Source of the DNA: Caprimulgus europaeus
Lineage: Eukaryota > Chordata > Aves > Caprimulgiformes > Caprimulgidae
NCBI GenBank assembly: GCA_907165065.1
Contig: OU015526.1
Location: 65,247,723 to 65,311,722 of the forward strand
Direction: 5' to 3'
Length of the DNA: 64,000 bases
A program made the position numbers and the translations under genes. Below, piece after piece: positions 1 to 20,926 of this stretch (positions are counted from its first letter, which is position 1; each line of letters begins with the position of its first letter). The notes under the pieces are model-generated. The model did no database searches and was not told the origin of the DNA. It was given only the letters and a program-made list of their open reading frames with translations.

Positions 1-224
1 GGGGTGGTTTAAGGCAAATGTTAATATACAGTCACAGATTTCAGTTTGTGGGCTACAGACTAGAACAATTCCTTCATACACACTAGTAGCAAGTAATGAA
101 GAAATAAGATAAGACTTTGTTTTGGGGTGGTTTTGGTTTGGTTTTTTTTAAAGCACTGTATGGCTGTTTCAGTGATGTTTACAGTAAAGTAGCTGACATG
201 ACTTTTTAATGCTGTTTTGCCAAG

Positions 225-936
225 ATTATTCTGTGAAGACTGGAGATACTGTGATGATGGAAGTTTGCTGTCAAGATTACTACTTGAAGATCCAGAAGAT
301 TTCTTCTTTGGCTTCAGAATGTGGGATGGACCTCAGTGACAGAGAGGACACACTGAGTTTGGGCAATGAAGCTGAATTATGTAATGCTCTGGCTGGTCTT
401 CAGACGACCAGTAAACAGGATGGCAACAGTCAAGTCTGTGTGTTGGAATCCACAGAAATATCCCTGCTGAACAACGCACCGTACCACGAGTGCTTTAAAG
501 CTGCCATGGGCAAAGTGCTGCTGTCGTTAAATCCGAGTAAGGACTTGCACTCCATGGATGTTGATGGACACGGCAGTGGGATGAACCTGCAAGAGAGTCA
601 AAACAAGAGCTCTCTAGATGTGGCTCCTGATCCTTTGTACATCTTAGATGTATCTGAAGGCTTCTCCATCCTGCCAATTATAGCTGGCAAACTTGGACCA
701 GTTAGAGCCTACAGTTCTGTAGAGAAAGAGCAGCATCAGGCAGCACTTAACGTCCTCTCAGAAGCTAACCATTTCCCTAAGGAAACATTAGAGTTTTGGC
801 TCAGCCACTTAGAAGATGAAAGTGTGGTGCTACAGAGACCCAAATCGGACAAACTGTGGAGTATCATTATCTTGGATGTTATAGAGACGTCAGGTTTAAT
901 CCAGCAGGAGGTGATGGAAAAGGCTGCAATATCCAG
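225..936 (+). CDS. PRMT9: PRMT9 exon (large, fourth from last)
   Basis: The acceptor is TTTTGCCAAG just before 225; the donor is CCAG|GTACGG after 936. The exon enters with two bases of a split codon and leaves with two bases (AG) that join the next exon's first A to make Arg. The reading frame stays open past the donor to 985, but those residues are intronic because the homologous protein continues in the exon at 3064. The conserved second half carries [10 protein letters not shown] and the [15 protein letters not shown] stretch. Confidence 0.9.
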
Positions 937-3900
937 GTACGGTATAAATGGACAAAAGCATTGCTGGGAATCCATAATTATCTGAAAACAACTGAGAATA
1001 TTCCAACTACAAAATTACTGTTACATTGGTCCTGTAGAGAAGGAAAACCTTGTTTTCTGAATGGATTGAATCTCCCAGAGTGTTTCTGGTGTGACCATTG
1101 TATACATACATCTTTTTTTAAAAGTGTCAAGGTTTTCCTTTCATAGACTTCTCTCTATTTCCTGTGCAAGAACACAAATGGAAGACCTTGCTGCTTGGTC
1201 TGTCAGAAGTTCCCAGTAGTAATAACTGAGGTAGCTTTTAGAATAGAATCACAGAATGGAATCATAGAAGGGTTTGGGTTGGAAGGGACCTTTAAAGGTC
1301 ATCTAGTCCAATCCCCTGCAGTGAGCAGGGACATCTTCAACTAGATCAGGTTGCTCAGAGCCCTGTCCAGCCTGATGTTGAATGTTTCCAGGGGTGGGGC
1401 TTCTACCACCTCTCTAGGCAGTCCATTTCAGTGTTTCACCACTCTCATTGTAAAGAATTTCTTCCTTATATCTAGCCTAAATCTACCATCTTTTAGTTTA
1501 ATTGAAACATTTTTAAAGGTGCATTTCAATTTGTATGTTTACAGAATGTATTCCAGTGGTATCTACCACTCCCAAACATAAGCTATACCCTGCTCACATG
1601 AGAATCACAGAATGTCAGGGATTGGAAGGGACCTCGAAGATCATCTAGTCCAACCCCACTGCCGGAGCAGGAACACCTAGATGAGATCACACAGGAAGGC
1701 GTCCAGGCGGGTCTTGAATGTCTCCAGAGAAGGAGACTCCACAACCTCCCTGGGCAGCCTGTTCCAGTGCTCTGTCACCCTCGCAGTAAAGAAGTGTCTT
1801 CCCAAGTTTAAGCAGAACCTCCTGTGTTCCAGCTTACACCCACTGCCCCTTGTCCTATCGCTGGACGTCACATCTTGACGAAGTAGAACCAGTCAGTAGC
1901 CCCACTTTTTGGAATTACTCTACAATGCATTTAATTCAGTACAGAAAAAAAACAAAACAACTGAATGAAAAGCATTTAGTGCAAGGTTAGAAAAGTGCAG
2001 GTTCGTGTATGTGTCAGAACTGTTGTTGGAACTGACTGGTACTGCTAAAAGACAAACTTGGTGTTAGAACAGCCAGGGAGGCAGCAGCAGAGCTAGCTGT
2101 TATCCATGGCAGGAGGGATGGGAAGGAATGCAGAGCAAGGAAAATTAAATAATGGAAATGGGTAACAAAAAAAAAAAAGTGAAATGGCTTTATCCTCTTT
2201 TGTGGTGCTGGGGAATCTTCTCTGTTCATCTTCATGCTTAGTGATGGCGAATATTCCAGATGATTTATGTTCATTACCTTTTCTAAGTTTTGAATAAATC
2301 TGAGGATGACTTGAAAGACTTTTTGCTGTAAGAACAGAAGGGAAGTTACTCTGATTTTTGTCACATGCAGACTTGGATCTGCTGGCATGAAAATCCATCC
2401 AATAGCACTCTACTTACCTACTAAATTCCTGTGAAAACAGGCCTGCTATAGGAAAAGGAAACCTAAACCAGTCTGTATTGAATTGGAGGTGTTTGATACT
2501 ATGCTGAATGAAAGTGTCCATCATGTTGCTGCTCTCGGCAGCATGGTGTTGTGTAGCGAGAGACCAAGCAAGGCTCAGGTGTTTTTTCAGGAAAAAAAAA
2601 AAAAAAAGCTGTTTCCTGTATTGTTGTTAACTTCAGTTAAACACTTAAAGAAGGGTGACAAATTCCCACCAGGTTTTGTTTCCCTGTGGGTATGCTGCCT
2701 GCTTAACTAGTGCCCCCCAACACTATGTACTCCCTGACTTCCAGTTTCATTAAGCATTTCTGCCGGTCCCTTCAGTATTAGGTACTGGTGCAATGAATAA
2801 ATCCCACTATCTTCATTTCTAAGTACCACTGTTTCAAAGCCTGACAATGAGAAAAGAGTATTTAATTCCATAGTTTTCATGTTCTGTGACAAGTTTTCCT
2901 TTTCTGTATGATACAGCTGTCTGGTCAAATGGGATCCAACCCAAATGCTTATGAGCACTTGGCTTCAGAGGAAGAACTAGTGTGCCTTTCTCAAACGCAG
3001 TTAATGTTCTCTCACCACTGTTGAATTAAGTGCTTTAGAGGTGAAATCTCTCTCGTTTTACAGATGTTTACTTCACAGCGGAGGGAAGATTTTCCCACAG
3101 TATGTGTTGGTGTATGGGATGCTTGTAGAATCAGAGTCGCTGTTACTGGAGAGTGCTGTTCAAGGAACAGAACCAACTCTTGGGCTTAATATAGCCCCTT
3201 TTATCAACCAGTTCAAGGTATGAAGGTGGTGGGTGTCTTCCAGGCACAGTTCCAAAGACTGCAGCTGTCTAGCTCTTTAGTTTTGATGTACACTGCCAGA
3301 AAACTCAAGAGCTGAAATCCTTTTTATATTGTTGAAGTTATCAAGAGAGGTTTATGTGACCAGATGGGGACCTTGAGAGAAACTAAAATGGGGTAACACT
3401 TGTTTTAGAACAGGTGTGGAAGTTTTGTCTGAGGAATGAAGGATGCAGTGTTACTGTACAGAGGAGTGACTGTGCTGTTAACTATCACCTTGTATCCCAA
3501 CAGTCACATTTCGGAAGGGATTCAGAATACCTAAAGGGTGTATTTTGCATTTTGGCCGTCTTGCAGGCATTACAGTAATTCCTAGAAACTTTCTGCATTA
3601 TGATTAAGTCTTTTAACTTTCTAATGGCTATTGATGCCTGAAGTTATTGTATATACTCTTAGGTACCTGTCCGTGTGTATTTGGATCTCTCTACGTTACC
3701 ATGTCTACCTTTGAGCAAGCCAGCAGAGCTTTTAAGGCTAGATCTCATGAACCCTCTGTTGAACAGCTCCAGCAGAGAAGTGAAGGTGAGTTGTGTATAC
3801 ATACAGTTACATAAGTACATATGTAAGTGCACTTAACTGCTGTTCTGCAGAGCTGCTCACTAATTGCTCACCTTGGCTGAAAACTTCAATACAGATTTTA

Positions 3901-4220
3901 TTTGTCTGCAGGTATTTCTGAAATGGATTGAAATGAACTACTTTATTTTCTTGTTTCTTTGAAAAGGGTGTAACTCATTAAACTAATATTTTAACTGTTC
4001 CTAGGTACAGATTTCAAAGTCTGGCCAAGTCACTGCAATTCCCTTCTGGTATCACATCCATCTAGATGAAGACCATAGCCTGAATACATCTGATGAGTCC
4101 TCACACTGGAAACAAGCTGCAGTTGTTCTCGATGAGCCCATCCCAGTTCAGGTTGGAGATGAACTTGTGCTTGATGTTCAACACCATAAAAGCAATATTA
4201 GCATTACAGTTAAAAGGTGA
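225..4220 (+). CDS. PRMT9: PRMT9, protein arginine methyltransferase 9 (C-terminal part, four coding exons)
   Basis: Coding exons at 225-936, 3064-3217, 3663-3785 and 4005-4220 join in phase across GT-AG introns into about 401 C-terminal residues ending in TGA at 4218-4220. The earlier exons lie left of the window; human PRMT9 is about 845 residues. PRMT9 transfers methyl groups from S-adenosylmethionine to arginine and, in mammals, makes symmetric dimethylarginine on the splicing factor SF3B2. This part is the second, degenerate methyltransferase-like module and the C-terminal beta-barrel. Recognisable strings are [55 protein letters not shown] and [11 protein letters not shown]. The first half of exon one (about residues 1-130 of the visible part) is poorly conserved. 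The gene converges on TMEM184C. Identity is firm; exon edges were fixed by reading phase and splice sites. Confidence 0.95.
1243..1495 (-). mobile_element. CR1 LINE 3' fragment in PRMT9 intron
   Basis: The left edge has the CR1 3'-terminal octamer-like motif read on the minus strand (AATCACAGAATGG, AATCATAGAAGGG). This is followed by GGGTTGGAAGGGACC, CATCTAGTCCAA and the typical antisense run through TTCCAGGGGTGGGGCTTC, TTTCAGTGTTTCACCACTC and TTTCTTCCTTATATCTAGCC. The copy is strongly 5' truncated, as is usual for CR1, and noticeably diverged. It is read in the minus direction, opposite to PRMT9. Confidence 0.9.
1602..1876 (-). mobile_element. CR1 LINE 3' fragment, a different subfamily, next to the first
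   Basis: It starts with AATCACAGAATGTCAGGG and GGAAGGGACCTCGAAGATC, then runs through TCCAACCCCACTGCCGGAGC, GGGCAGCCTGTTCCAGTGC and CTGCCCCTTGTCCTATC. The 3' UTR differs from the neighbouring copy (GATGAGATCACACAGGAAGG region), so it is a separate insertion of another CR1 subfamily in the same orientation, about 100 bp away. It looks less decayed: the antisense frame 1677-1871 is still open and includes [18 protein letters not shown], the familiar end of the CR1 reverse-transcriptase frame. Confidence 0.9.
3064..3217 (+). CDS. PRMT9: PRMT9 exon (third from last)
   Basis: The acceptor is CTCGTTTTACAG before 3064 and the donor is TTCAAG|GTATGA after 3217. The exon is 154 bases: one base completing an Arg codon plus 51 codons. 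It encodes [20 protein letters not shown] and [13 protein letters not shown], closely matching human PRMT9. Confidence 0.93.
3663..3785 (+). CDS. PRMT9: PRMT9 exon (second from last)
   Basis: The acceptor is ATACTCTTAG before 3663 and the donor is GTGAAG|GTGAGT after 3785. The exon is 123 bases, 41 whole codons, encoding [20 protein letters not shown] and ending in NSSSREVK. Skipping it would keep the frame. Confidence 0.93.
4005..4220 (+). CDS. PRMT9: PRMT9 terminal coding exon
   Basis: The acceptor is CTGTTCCTAG before 4005. The frame runs 71 codons to TGA at 4218-4220. It encodes [40 protein letters not shown] and [12 protein letters not shown], the conserved C-terminus of PRMT9. The human protein ends in a very similar place. 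Confidence 0.93.
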   Translation, partial: VQISKSGQVTAIPFWYHIHLDEDHSLNTSDESSHWKQAAVVLDEPIPVQVGDELVLDVQHHKSNISITVKR

Positions 4221-5300
4221 AGTGTGTCGTGTAAACGGCTTTGTGGCTAATTACCTATGCATACATTGACTCTCCATAACACCACTGATGTTAATTTATA
4301 TTAAAGTCTAAATTTTGTCTACTGATCAAAAAGGCTATTTTGTTGCTTTAATAGGTTCCATTTGAAGGACTAAAACTTCCACTGTAAGGGTATCTGCCTA
4401 AGTAGTGAGGGAGGTGTTGTCTTCCCTGTGTCAAAAACCTGATGGCTAGCTCTTGCAGTGACTTACAACAGGGGGACAGACTTCTCTTCCTACCATATCA
4501 TCTGTAGTAAGAAAAAAGGCAGCCAGATGCCTGTGCCAGAAATAAACAGCTGTGGCTGTTCAGGACAGGGTCTTTGTTTCTCAAACTCTAGTTCCACTTC
4601 TCAGTTGCCAAAGCATCCAACTTAATGGGTACAGAGATGTTAGCCTTGTAGGAGGGACTGTAACACAGTTCCAGTGCAGTATCAGAAGTTATTGTTGCAC
4701 ATAGACAATTATAAAAGTTGTAAAGGAGTGCTGTCAAATAGCTCGAGTTGTGTAGTGGAAAGTAAAGCTAGAAAACTTTCTAGAATCCCTCAGAGAATAA
4801 TTTCTGGTAATATAATAGGCCAGAAATCTTGAAAGTTATATAAAAGACTACATCAGTCAGCACAGTATTCCTGCATCTCTTCTACAGCGTGACATTTTGG
4901 TATAATGCAGATAACAAGTTCCTTCTATTAAATTTATATCCAAATGGGAGAGTAACAAAACCTTCAAACTCGGCACTGGTCCTGCCCCTGCAGAGAGAGG
5001 AGGAAGACTCTTAGCAAGGTATTTCTGTAGCTAAGTCTCTTGGTACTGTCAGTACTGCCTGTTCAATGAAGAAGAGGCATTTCTGTGATCTTCCCTTAAC
5101 AGAAGGCTGTATGAAGAGCCATCCACAGATAACTTTTCTAGTTTCTTCACTGTGTGCCAGATCCATATATACTCTTCATTAGGTCAAATGTCTCAGATTA
5201 ATAGGCTCTCTTAGTTTAACTTAGGGCACTGTTGGAGCTGTGGTGGTCTCAGCCTGCAGCTCAACCTGCACCTGATTGATAGGGTGGAGGAAAAGTTTCC
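4221..5300 (+). other. PRMT9: PRMT9 3' UTR and downstream region
   Basis: Noncoding sequence after the PRMT9 stop. Possible poly(A) signals on the plus strand are ATTAAA near 4300 and AATAAA at 4541-4546, but the true end cannot be settled by reading. No further coding exon or repeat of a known family was recognised. Confidence 0.45.
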
Positions 5301-5302
5301 GA

Positions 5303-5360
5303 TTTATATATATATATATTTATTTTTTTTTTTTAATGTATATATATATATAAAAATATA
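5303..5360. repeat. AT microsatellite, (TA)n with T-run
   Basis: Alternating TA dinucleotides, a T-rich run and then more TA repeats lie between the converging 3' ends of PRMT9 and TMEM184C. A TTTATT at 5319-5324 would read AATAAA on the minus strand, but in this simple repeat it is weak evidence for a poly(A) signal. Confidence 0.85.
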
Positions 5361-6409
5361 TGTAAAACTTTTTTTCTCTCCAAAACAGAGGTGATGATTA
5401 AGTTATCTGAAGATAAAATAACTGGATATCATCCTTTATCCAGGGAATATAATGTATAACAAAACGTAACTGAATTGGAGTAGAACAGAGGCTTTTCGTA
5501 CTACACAGAAAACATTTTTTCTTTACAAAAAAAACCCAAACAAACAAAAACTTCGAGCAAAACTATGATCCATAAAGTTTAAGTTTGTGTCTGACACAAC
5601 TCAGCCTAGTAGGTACAGCATATTTTCACCAAGGTGCAGTTTTAGAGAGAAGTGTTTAGGCTTCTCATGCTGGAAGACCTCTGATCAAAGTGAAAATATT
5701 AAATAACAGTGGTTAGGCATATTTATTAAGCTTTATAACAATTAATAAGACGGCAATATGAGTAAAAGAAAAATTAAGGATATATCCTACCTTTACTCAG
5801 TCTAAGTAAGGGGCTGAAAGCGACCATTAGTGAGTTTTCAAGCACTGTGTTAAGTAAGGCAAGAGCAATCTTTAAGACTTCTGATTAAAAGCTGGGAGAA
5901 GATTAGGCATAAAACAATGGAGGAACAAATATGGTTAGTATAAAGATAAGGGACTATTTGTGAACTTTATATATAAACTGCTGTCATGCTGTGGACTACT
6001 GTTGTAGTAGCAGTTTGCAAAAAACAGGGAAGGTGTTACTGAAACACTTCTATTTATTTTGGAAATTCAGTAGAAATCTTTAATGGAAAGGTATGATCCT
6101 ATAAGCTACTGCAATGAAAAAACTGAAAATGAAAACTCCTTAGGTGTTAAGAGCTTTTACAAGTTGTTTCCTTTTAGAACAGGGCTATTACATGAATAAG
6201 AGACCTGGAATCAAGCATAAATAAGTAGATTCTGATTCTTTGTAAGCTTAAACAAGAATTGCCTTTTCAGTATAAGCCTTAAAATAGCGCAAGCACAAGG
6301 TCTTGTACTAGTTGCACTTAAGAACCCCTTCTTTCATGGAGAAGACAGTTGTGTTCATGTGTCATTCACACTCTTAATAAATTACTGTAGCAGTAAATCA
6401 AACTGAAAG

Positions 6410-7949
6410 AAGACAAACAGTTTAAATAAAATCTTTAATAGCTTATTTACAACAAAGGCAATAACTTGGCAAATTGAAAATGATGATTTGCACTTTCTCA
6501 CTAACTTGAGATACAGCAAGTACAGTCAACTACAAAATATGCAGCCTAGTGAGTAAGGCGCAATATTTACATCACACTAGTACTGCAAAAAAAAAAAAAA
6601 GCACTTTAGATGAACTTACTGTGATAGCCAGAGTTAAACATTTATCCTGCAAATGCTAACATTGCTGAAAAAGAAACTTCAGATGTCGCTTAAAAGGTCA
6701 GTGCTTTAGTTTTTTGGTTTTGTTTTGTTTTTTCCCCTCAGATTGCAAACATGCAGCAGTAATAAAAATCTGATAATGGGCTAAAAACAATACCCCTCTG
6801 ACTTTGTCAGTTTTTTGCAAAGTAACTTCTTGGTCTGAAATCTAATGCAACTCCAGTACTAGAGTAGCTGCTTAGTTTTACCCCAGCAAAGGTCTTCTGG
6901 CATGATGGGGGAAAAAAAGAATAATTAACTATTACATTTGAATCCAGGCTATACTAGAAGCATAATACAATAATCACACACATACACAAATTTATGAACA
7001 CAAATTACTACAGACACATTGTCAAGATATCTTGCTTTAACAGCTTAGGAAAAAAAACCAAAACTTAAGTGTTCAAGAACTTATTGCAGCCCAAAAGAAA
7101 GAAATTGGTTTTGTTTCAATGCTTCCTTTTTGACACCCTTTATTCCACATCCCCCACCGTGTATTTTAGGGTAGTAACCATTACTCTTATTTTAGAAGGA
7201 TAGGAAATAAAGTAGTCAAGTGTAAGGTATTAATCTAAAACCTATCATCCTGGCTATCTCTTCTGAATGTAAAAGACAAATTATGAGCTACACAGACAAC
7301 AGATATGCCAACAGTATGTTCTGGGCATGGACTTCTAGAGCAAGGCCTGTAGGGAATGCTTTCTTCATATAGATTCCTCACTGATGCTCTGTAGTAACTG
7401 TCTTTGTGAAGGGGTGTTACTTAGCTATGCAGGAAAGGGAAGAAGATGGCATCTGTACAGAAGTTACCTTTTCACCCACACTTCATTCAGCGCTGGGGAA
7501 TGAAATTGCCATCATTAAGAGGACAACCTAAGCTAATACAAACACTTTTTGCTACAGCCTTCCTTAAAGTACATTCTTGAGATTAAGTTGTCATTGCTAG
7601 TAGTACTTACACTTCATCTTTAGAAGAGCAGTTATTTTTTCAAATGTTTCTTTTGTATTAAAAGTCAGTATAATTTTGACATGATGTGCAAGTGTTTAGC
7701 AGTTTAAGGAGCTGGTTCTTAAACTTATGAAGAAGCCTTTACCGTGTGCGTGTTTCATATTCATGGAGCACTCACAGATACTCACATCCATTGTAGATTT
7801 GGAATTCAGATGTTACAGCCATATCCTCTTCCTGTCTACACAGTAACTTTTCCAGGCTTTCCAACTGACATCACTAGCAGTACATGTTAACGTAACATAC
7901 GTGGCAAGTATACTGCAGACTCCTTAACACGTTCAAAGAAAAGGTGAGT
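6410..7949 (-). other. TMEM184C: Probable TMEM184C 3' UTR
   Basis: AT-rich noncoding sequence directly downstream (minus strand) of the TMEM184C stop. A minus-strand ATTAAA (plus TTTAAT at 6434-6439) near the left edge is a candidate poly(A) signal, with TTTATT at 6053-6058 a more distal alternative. The boundary is a guess. The whole 4221-7949 interval has no coding exon. Confidence 0.4.
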
Positions 7950-17583
<9,634 letters not shown>

Positions 17584-17766
17584 TCACCGGCGGGGCCGCC
17601 CGCACACCCCGCCGGCTCGGCTCGGCTCGGCTCTGCTCCGCGCCCCACCGCCCTCCTCAGCGCCGCCGGTGCCGGCTCAGCCCGGCCCGCCCTCACACAC
17701 CGCGGCGCTGCCCTGGCCCGGCCGACCCGGCGCGACACACACCCCCACCGCCCTTCCGCTTGGCAG

Positions 17767-17811
17767 CGCTTCCGGCTGCCCCGCCCCAACCTCAGCGGCC
17801 GGACCGATTGG
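17767..17811 (-). promoter_or_regulatory. TMEM184C: ETS / GC-box / CCAAT cluster upstream of TMEM184C
   Basis: Within 45 bp lie an ETS-family site (CCGGAAGCG on the minus strand), a CCGCCCC box, and CCAAT on the minus strand. Such a trio usually sits within about 150 bp of the start site of housekeeping promoters, putting TMEM184C initiation roughly at 17.65-17.75 kb. This is inference from motif spacing only. Confidence 0.5.
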
Positions 17812-17929
17812 CCGCTCGCAGTGCCCATCGCGGCTGCCCCGCCCGCCGCGGGCCGCTGGCAGCGCGATCGGCGCCTGGGACAATGGGCCGTCTCCTCCCC
17901 GGACGGGTGGTTTCTTCCACCTGCTGCCT

Positions 17930-17947
17930 CCCCCCCCCCTCCCCCCA
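17930..17947 (-). repeat. C-run / possible G-quadruplex in CpG island
   Basis: Ten or so C, one T, then seven C on the plus strand, giving an almost unbroken G-tract on the minus strand. It lies just upstream of the inferred TMEM184C start site. G4 formation is a prediction from composition. Confidence 0.55.
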
Positions 17948-18310
17948 CTGGCAATGGTCTCTCCCGCGTGGCTGTGAGGGGAGGCGGGCTGGCGCTCGGG
18001 CTTGCGGAGCGTGCGCTCGCGGGGACCGTTATTTCGGCGGCGGTGGTGGTAACGGCCGCGCGCGTGCCCAGCCGTTAGTCGCGCGGCCGCTGCGCTCCAG
18101 CTGGGTTTCTCTGCACGAGCCGTGCCTTGCTGACGGCAGAGGGGCGAGTTCCCCCCCACACTCCCCTCCCCTTTCCCAGCAAAAGCGAGTTAAGTACCGA
18201 GGGAGTAGGGGGCCGTTCCTGAGGTGCCATAGCGCGGGTGGTGGTTGCGTGTCACCGCGGAGGAGCGTGGAAACACCGGGTGACACCAGGCCTGTGAACG
18301 CCGAGGAGAG

Positions 18311-20926
18311 CTGGAGCTAGTGAGATTTGTGTTAGGAATTGTGCAGCCAGGCAGAAGTGGCAGGATTTGAAGTTAACGGAGACAACTGTAACTTCACAGC
18401 TAGACAAATGCTCTGTAAACAGCAGCCTGTCTAAAAGGCCTCGGTGGATACTCACCTGAGAGCGGGACACAGTCAGCAATCTGCTGTACTTAACAATTTC
18501 AACAATGGTTGTGACATGAAGACTCCAGCAGACATCTAAATAACACAAATTACGTGTTAAATTTCAAGTATTTGCGAGACGTTTATTTTTCCACTTTACA
18601 AGTGTCTGTAAAACCTGCTAAAATGGCAGTTAACTCCAAAGGAGTCACTGACAAAACAGAGGATGTCAGGTGCTGAACTAAATTAGGACCATTGGTGATA
18701 CTCTGCCACAAATATCCAAGGAACTGCAGCTGTAAACTCTGGAAAGGAGGCAAATGCAGATTTTAGTTTGAGGTGTGACTGAGAAGTGTGTGCTGGAAGA
18801 ATCCACATGGAGTAAGAGGTACTAAGGAACAGTGACTGGGGTCTCTCTTTTTCTCTCCCTAGCTAAATTTCTGACTTTTTTTTTTTCCTCTACATTGCAG
18901 TTGTTTGACTGGGCTTTCCACTATTAAGTTACCAATGGTGCAGACCTTTATTCAAATAATTAAGTTTCATGGGTTTTGGTATAGTTGCTCTCTCTGTAAT
19001 GTGGAGGTGACTGGAAACATACTTTCATTGGTTGTACGCACGGCAAAGGGAAATTTCCTACTCAGTAAATTGCAAAATCCTAAAACTTGTCAGACTGCTT
19101 ATCCCAGCATAATCAGCAGAGTGAGGCCAGATTCCTGTTTGTGAGACCTCCTTTGCCCTTCACATGCTGCTTTGATGTGGCATCTCATACCTCATAGGAC
19201 TACATGTGTGGGTGAGGCAGAGGCTCATCTTGGAAGAAAGTGTTCAGTTGTTTGGCTGTTGTGAGCTGCTGAAGCAAGGCTTCCCTGTCTCCTCCAAAGA
19301 AACATCAATGAGGCTGAACTCAGCTCACAAGTCAACAGTTGAACTATGGTGGCTTAGCCAGAAATCGAGATTGTGATAATGGGCAGTTAAATTTTCCTTC
19401 TCCATCCAATGTCTTAGGAGGCAAAGCAACCTAAGACATTGCTCATATCCTCAGTAACTGTTAGTTTCCTCTACAAGTGAGGGCAAGTTATGAGGTCCTT
19501 TCTTTTGCACCTGGGTATCATCTATTGCATTTAGTCTAGTGCTTCCCTTTCCCACCATTATCTAGAGTTTAGAAAAGGTAGTCTGAATTAGTCATCTTAG
19601 CAGCAGCCCTGACCACCTTAAGTAAAAAGTCTGATATCCCAATTGCCATTTCTACTATTTTCTACCGGTCAGTGAATTAACTATAAATACAATTTTAAAG
19701 TTTAAGGATAAGAAACATTTTAAGGGAACTGAAAAGATCATCCATGTGTTACAGATAAAAATTCAGCAGAGGTAAGTGATTTGCTTGACTTGTAAATAGA
19801 GTCTTGTTCACTGGTACTGGCACTAAAGAATAGATCTTCCTAGACTGTTTTGAGCTGAAATACTACATTTGTGTCTTGTGTTACCAAATCAGTATTAAGG
19901 TGCCTATTCTGTTCACCTTTATTCTTCATACGTTACCCAGTCTTGGCAAGGTGGTACAAGAAGGAGGTCAGTTAGAAGCCAACAAGCTCAGTCATATTGA
20001 ATAGTAAAAAGAAGTATGTAAATATATTTTTCTCAAACATGTAAGGGATACAAACCCAAATGTTTCACACATTTCCAGAAAAGCAGACAACACAAATGCA
20101 TGAGTACTAGAAATAAATGCGATGGTAACTTGATTATTATAATGAATATATCCAAAATGGCATAAAACATTTTATATCATTAATGAATAAACACAACATT
20201 TTTTTAAAGTTGGTTTGGTTTTTTTTTAATTCCCTCTCTACTGTGGTTCATTGAAGGACAAACACTGCTTTGTTTTTCGGTTGGTTTGTTTGTTTTTACT
20301 TCCCTTAGAATATAAAGCTGAGAGCTCCCTTCTTAGTGATATTTTTGATACAAGTTCTTGCATTGTTTCTAGGGTTCCTAGGTTTCCTTCAGCACTTATG
20401 CCCTAAAAAAATCCTTGGGGAGAACTTAAACAGTTGCACAGACTTAAAATCATTGTTTTGAGCTTATCCAGTCTTTTTCTGTCTACTGGTGTTTCGTGTG
20501 CTTACCTCAGGTTCTGAAGCAGGCATCTTTGCCAGAACAAGTCTGGGCTCTTTATAGTTATGTTTCTTAGAAAGCAAAGCTTAATACAGTTGTGTCATTT
20601 GGTTACTGGCCTGACCTCCCCCTCTGGTGAAGTCTTTTGACCGGTTTCAGCCAAATCTGAGTCAAGAGTCAAAGTCCCAAACTCCAAAATACATGCCTTT
20701 AAGTTTTGTGAAAGCTGGTAAAGGGGAAACAGCCAAACTACTGCTTATCTCTACCCTCCTGAAGGAAAGGAGCCTCACTTCACTCATACTGCTTATCACA
20801 AGCATACTCACTGGCCAGTCACTGTAGATTGGTTTTAATTAATATTTCATTAGAATAACATTGGACTAAGAACTCTAATAAATCTTTTCAGCCCTGCTGT
20901 CTTTGATTTCTTGTGATGCTCTAGGG
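18311..20926. other. Intergenic, no recognised gene
   Basis: AT-rich unique-looking sequence upstream of TMEM184C. It has T-rich runs near 18878 and 20215-20230. A strong minus-strand donor-like site (CTCTCAG|GTGAGT) lies near 18444-18456. The frame at 18905-19144 has no family resemblance that I can see. Confidence 0.6.

Larger units (their letters stand above)
937..3063 (+). other. PRMT9: PRMT9 intron
   Basis: A GT-AG intron of about 2.1 kb. It holds two minus-strand CR1 copies (annotated separately) and, from about 1880 to 3060, AT-rich sequence with short A-runs near 2167 and 2591. The open frames in it show no protein family I recognise. Confidence 0.85.

Noticed and set aside
937-985. 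Extension of the PRMT9 frame past 936 to a stop at 985
   Set aside because: The homologous protein continues from a GT donor at 937 to the exon at 3064; the extra residues do not match PRMT9.
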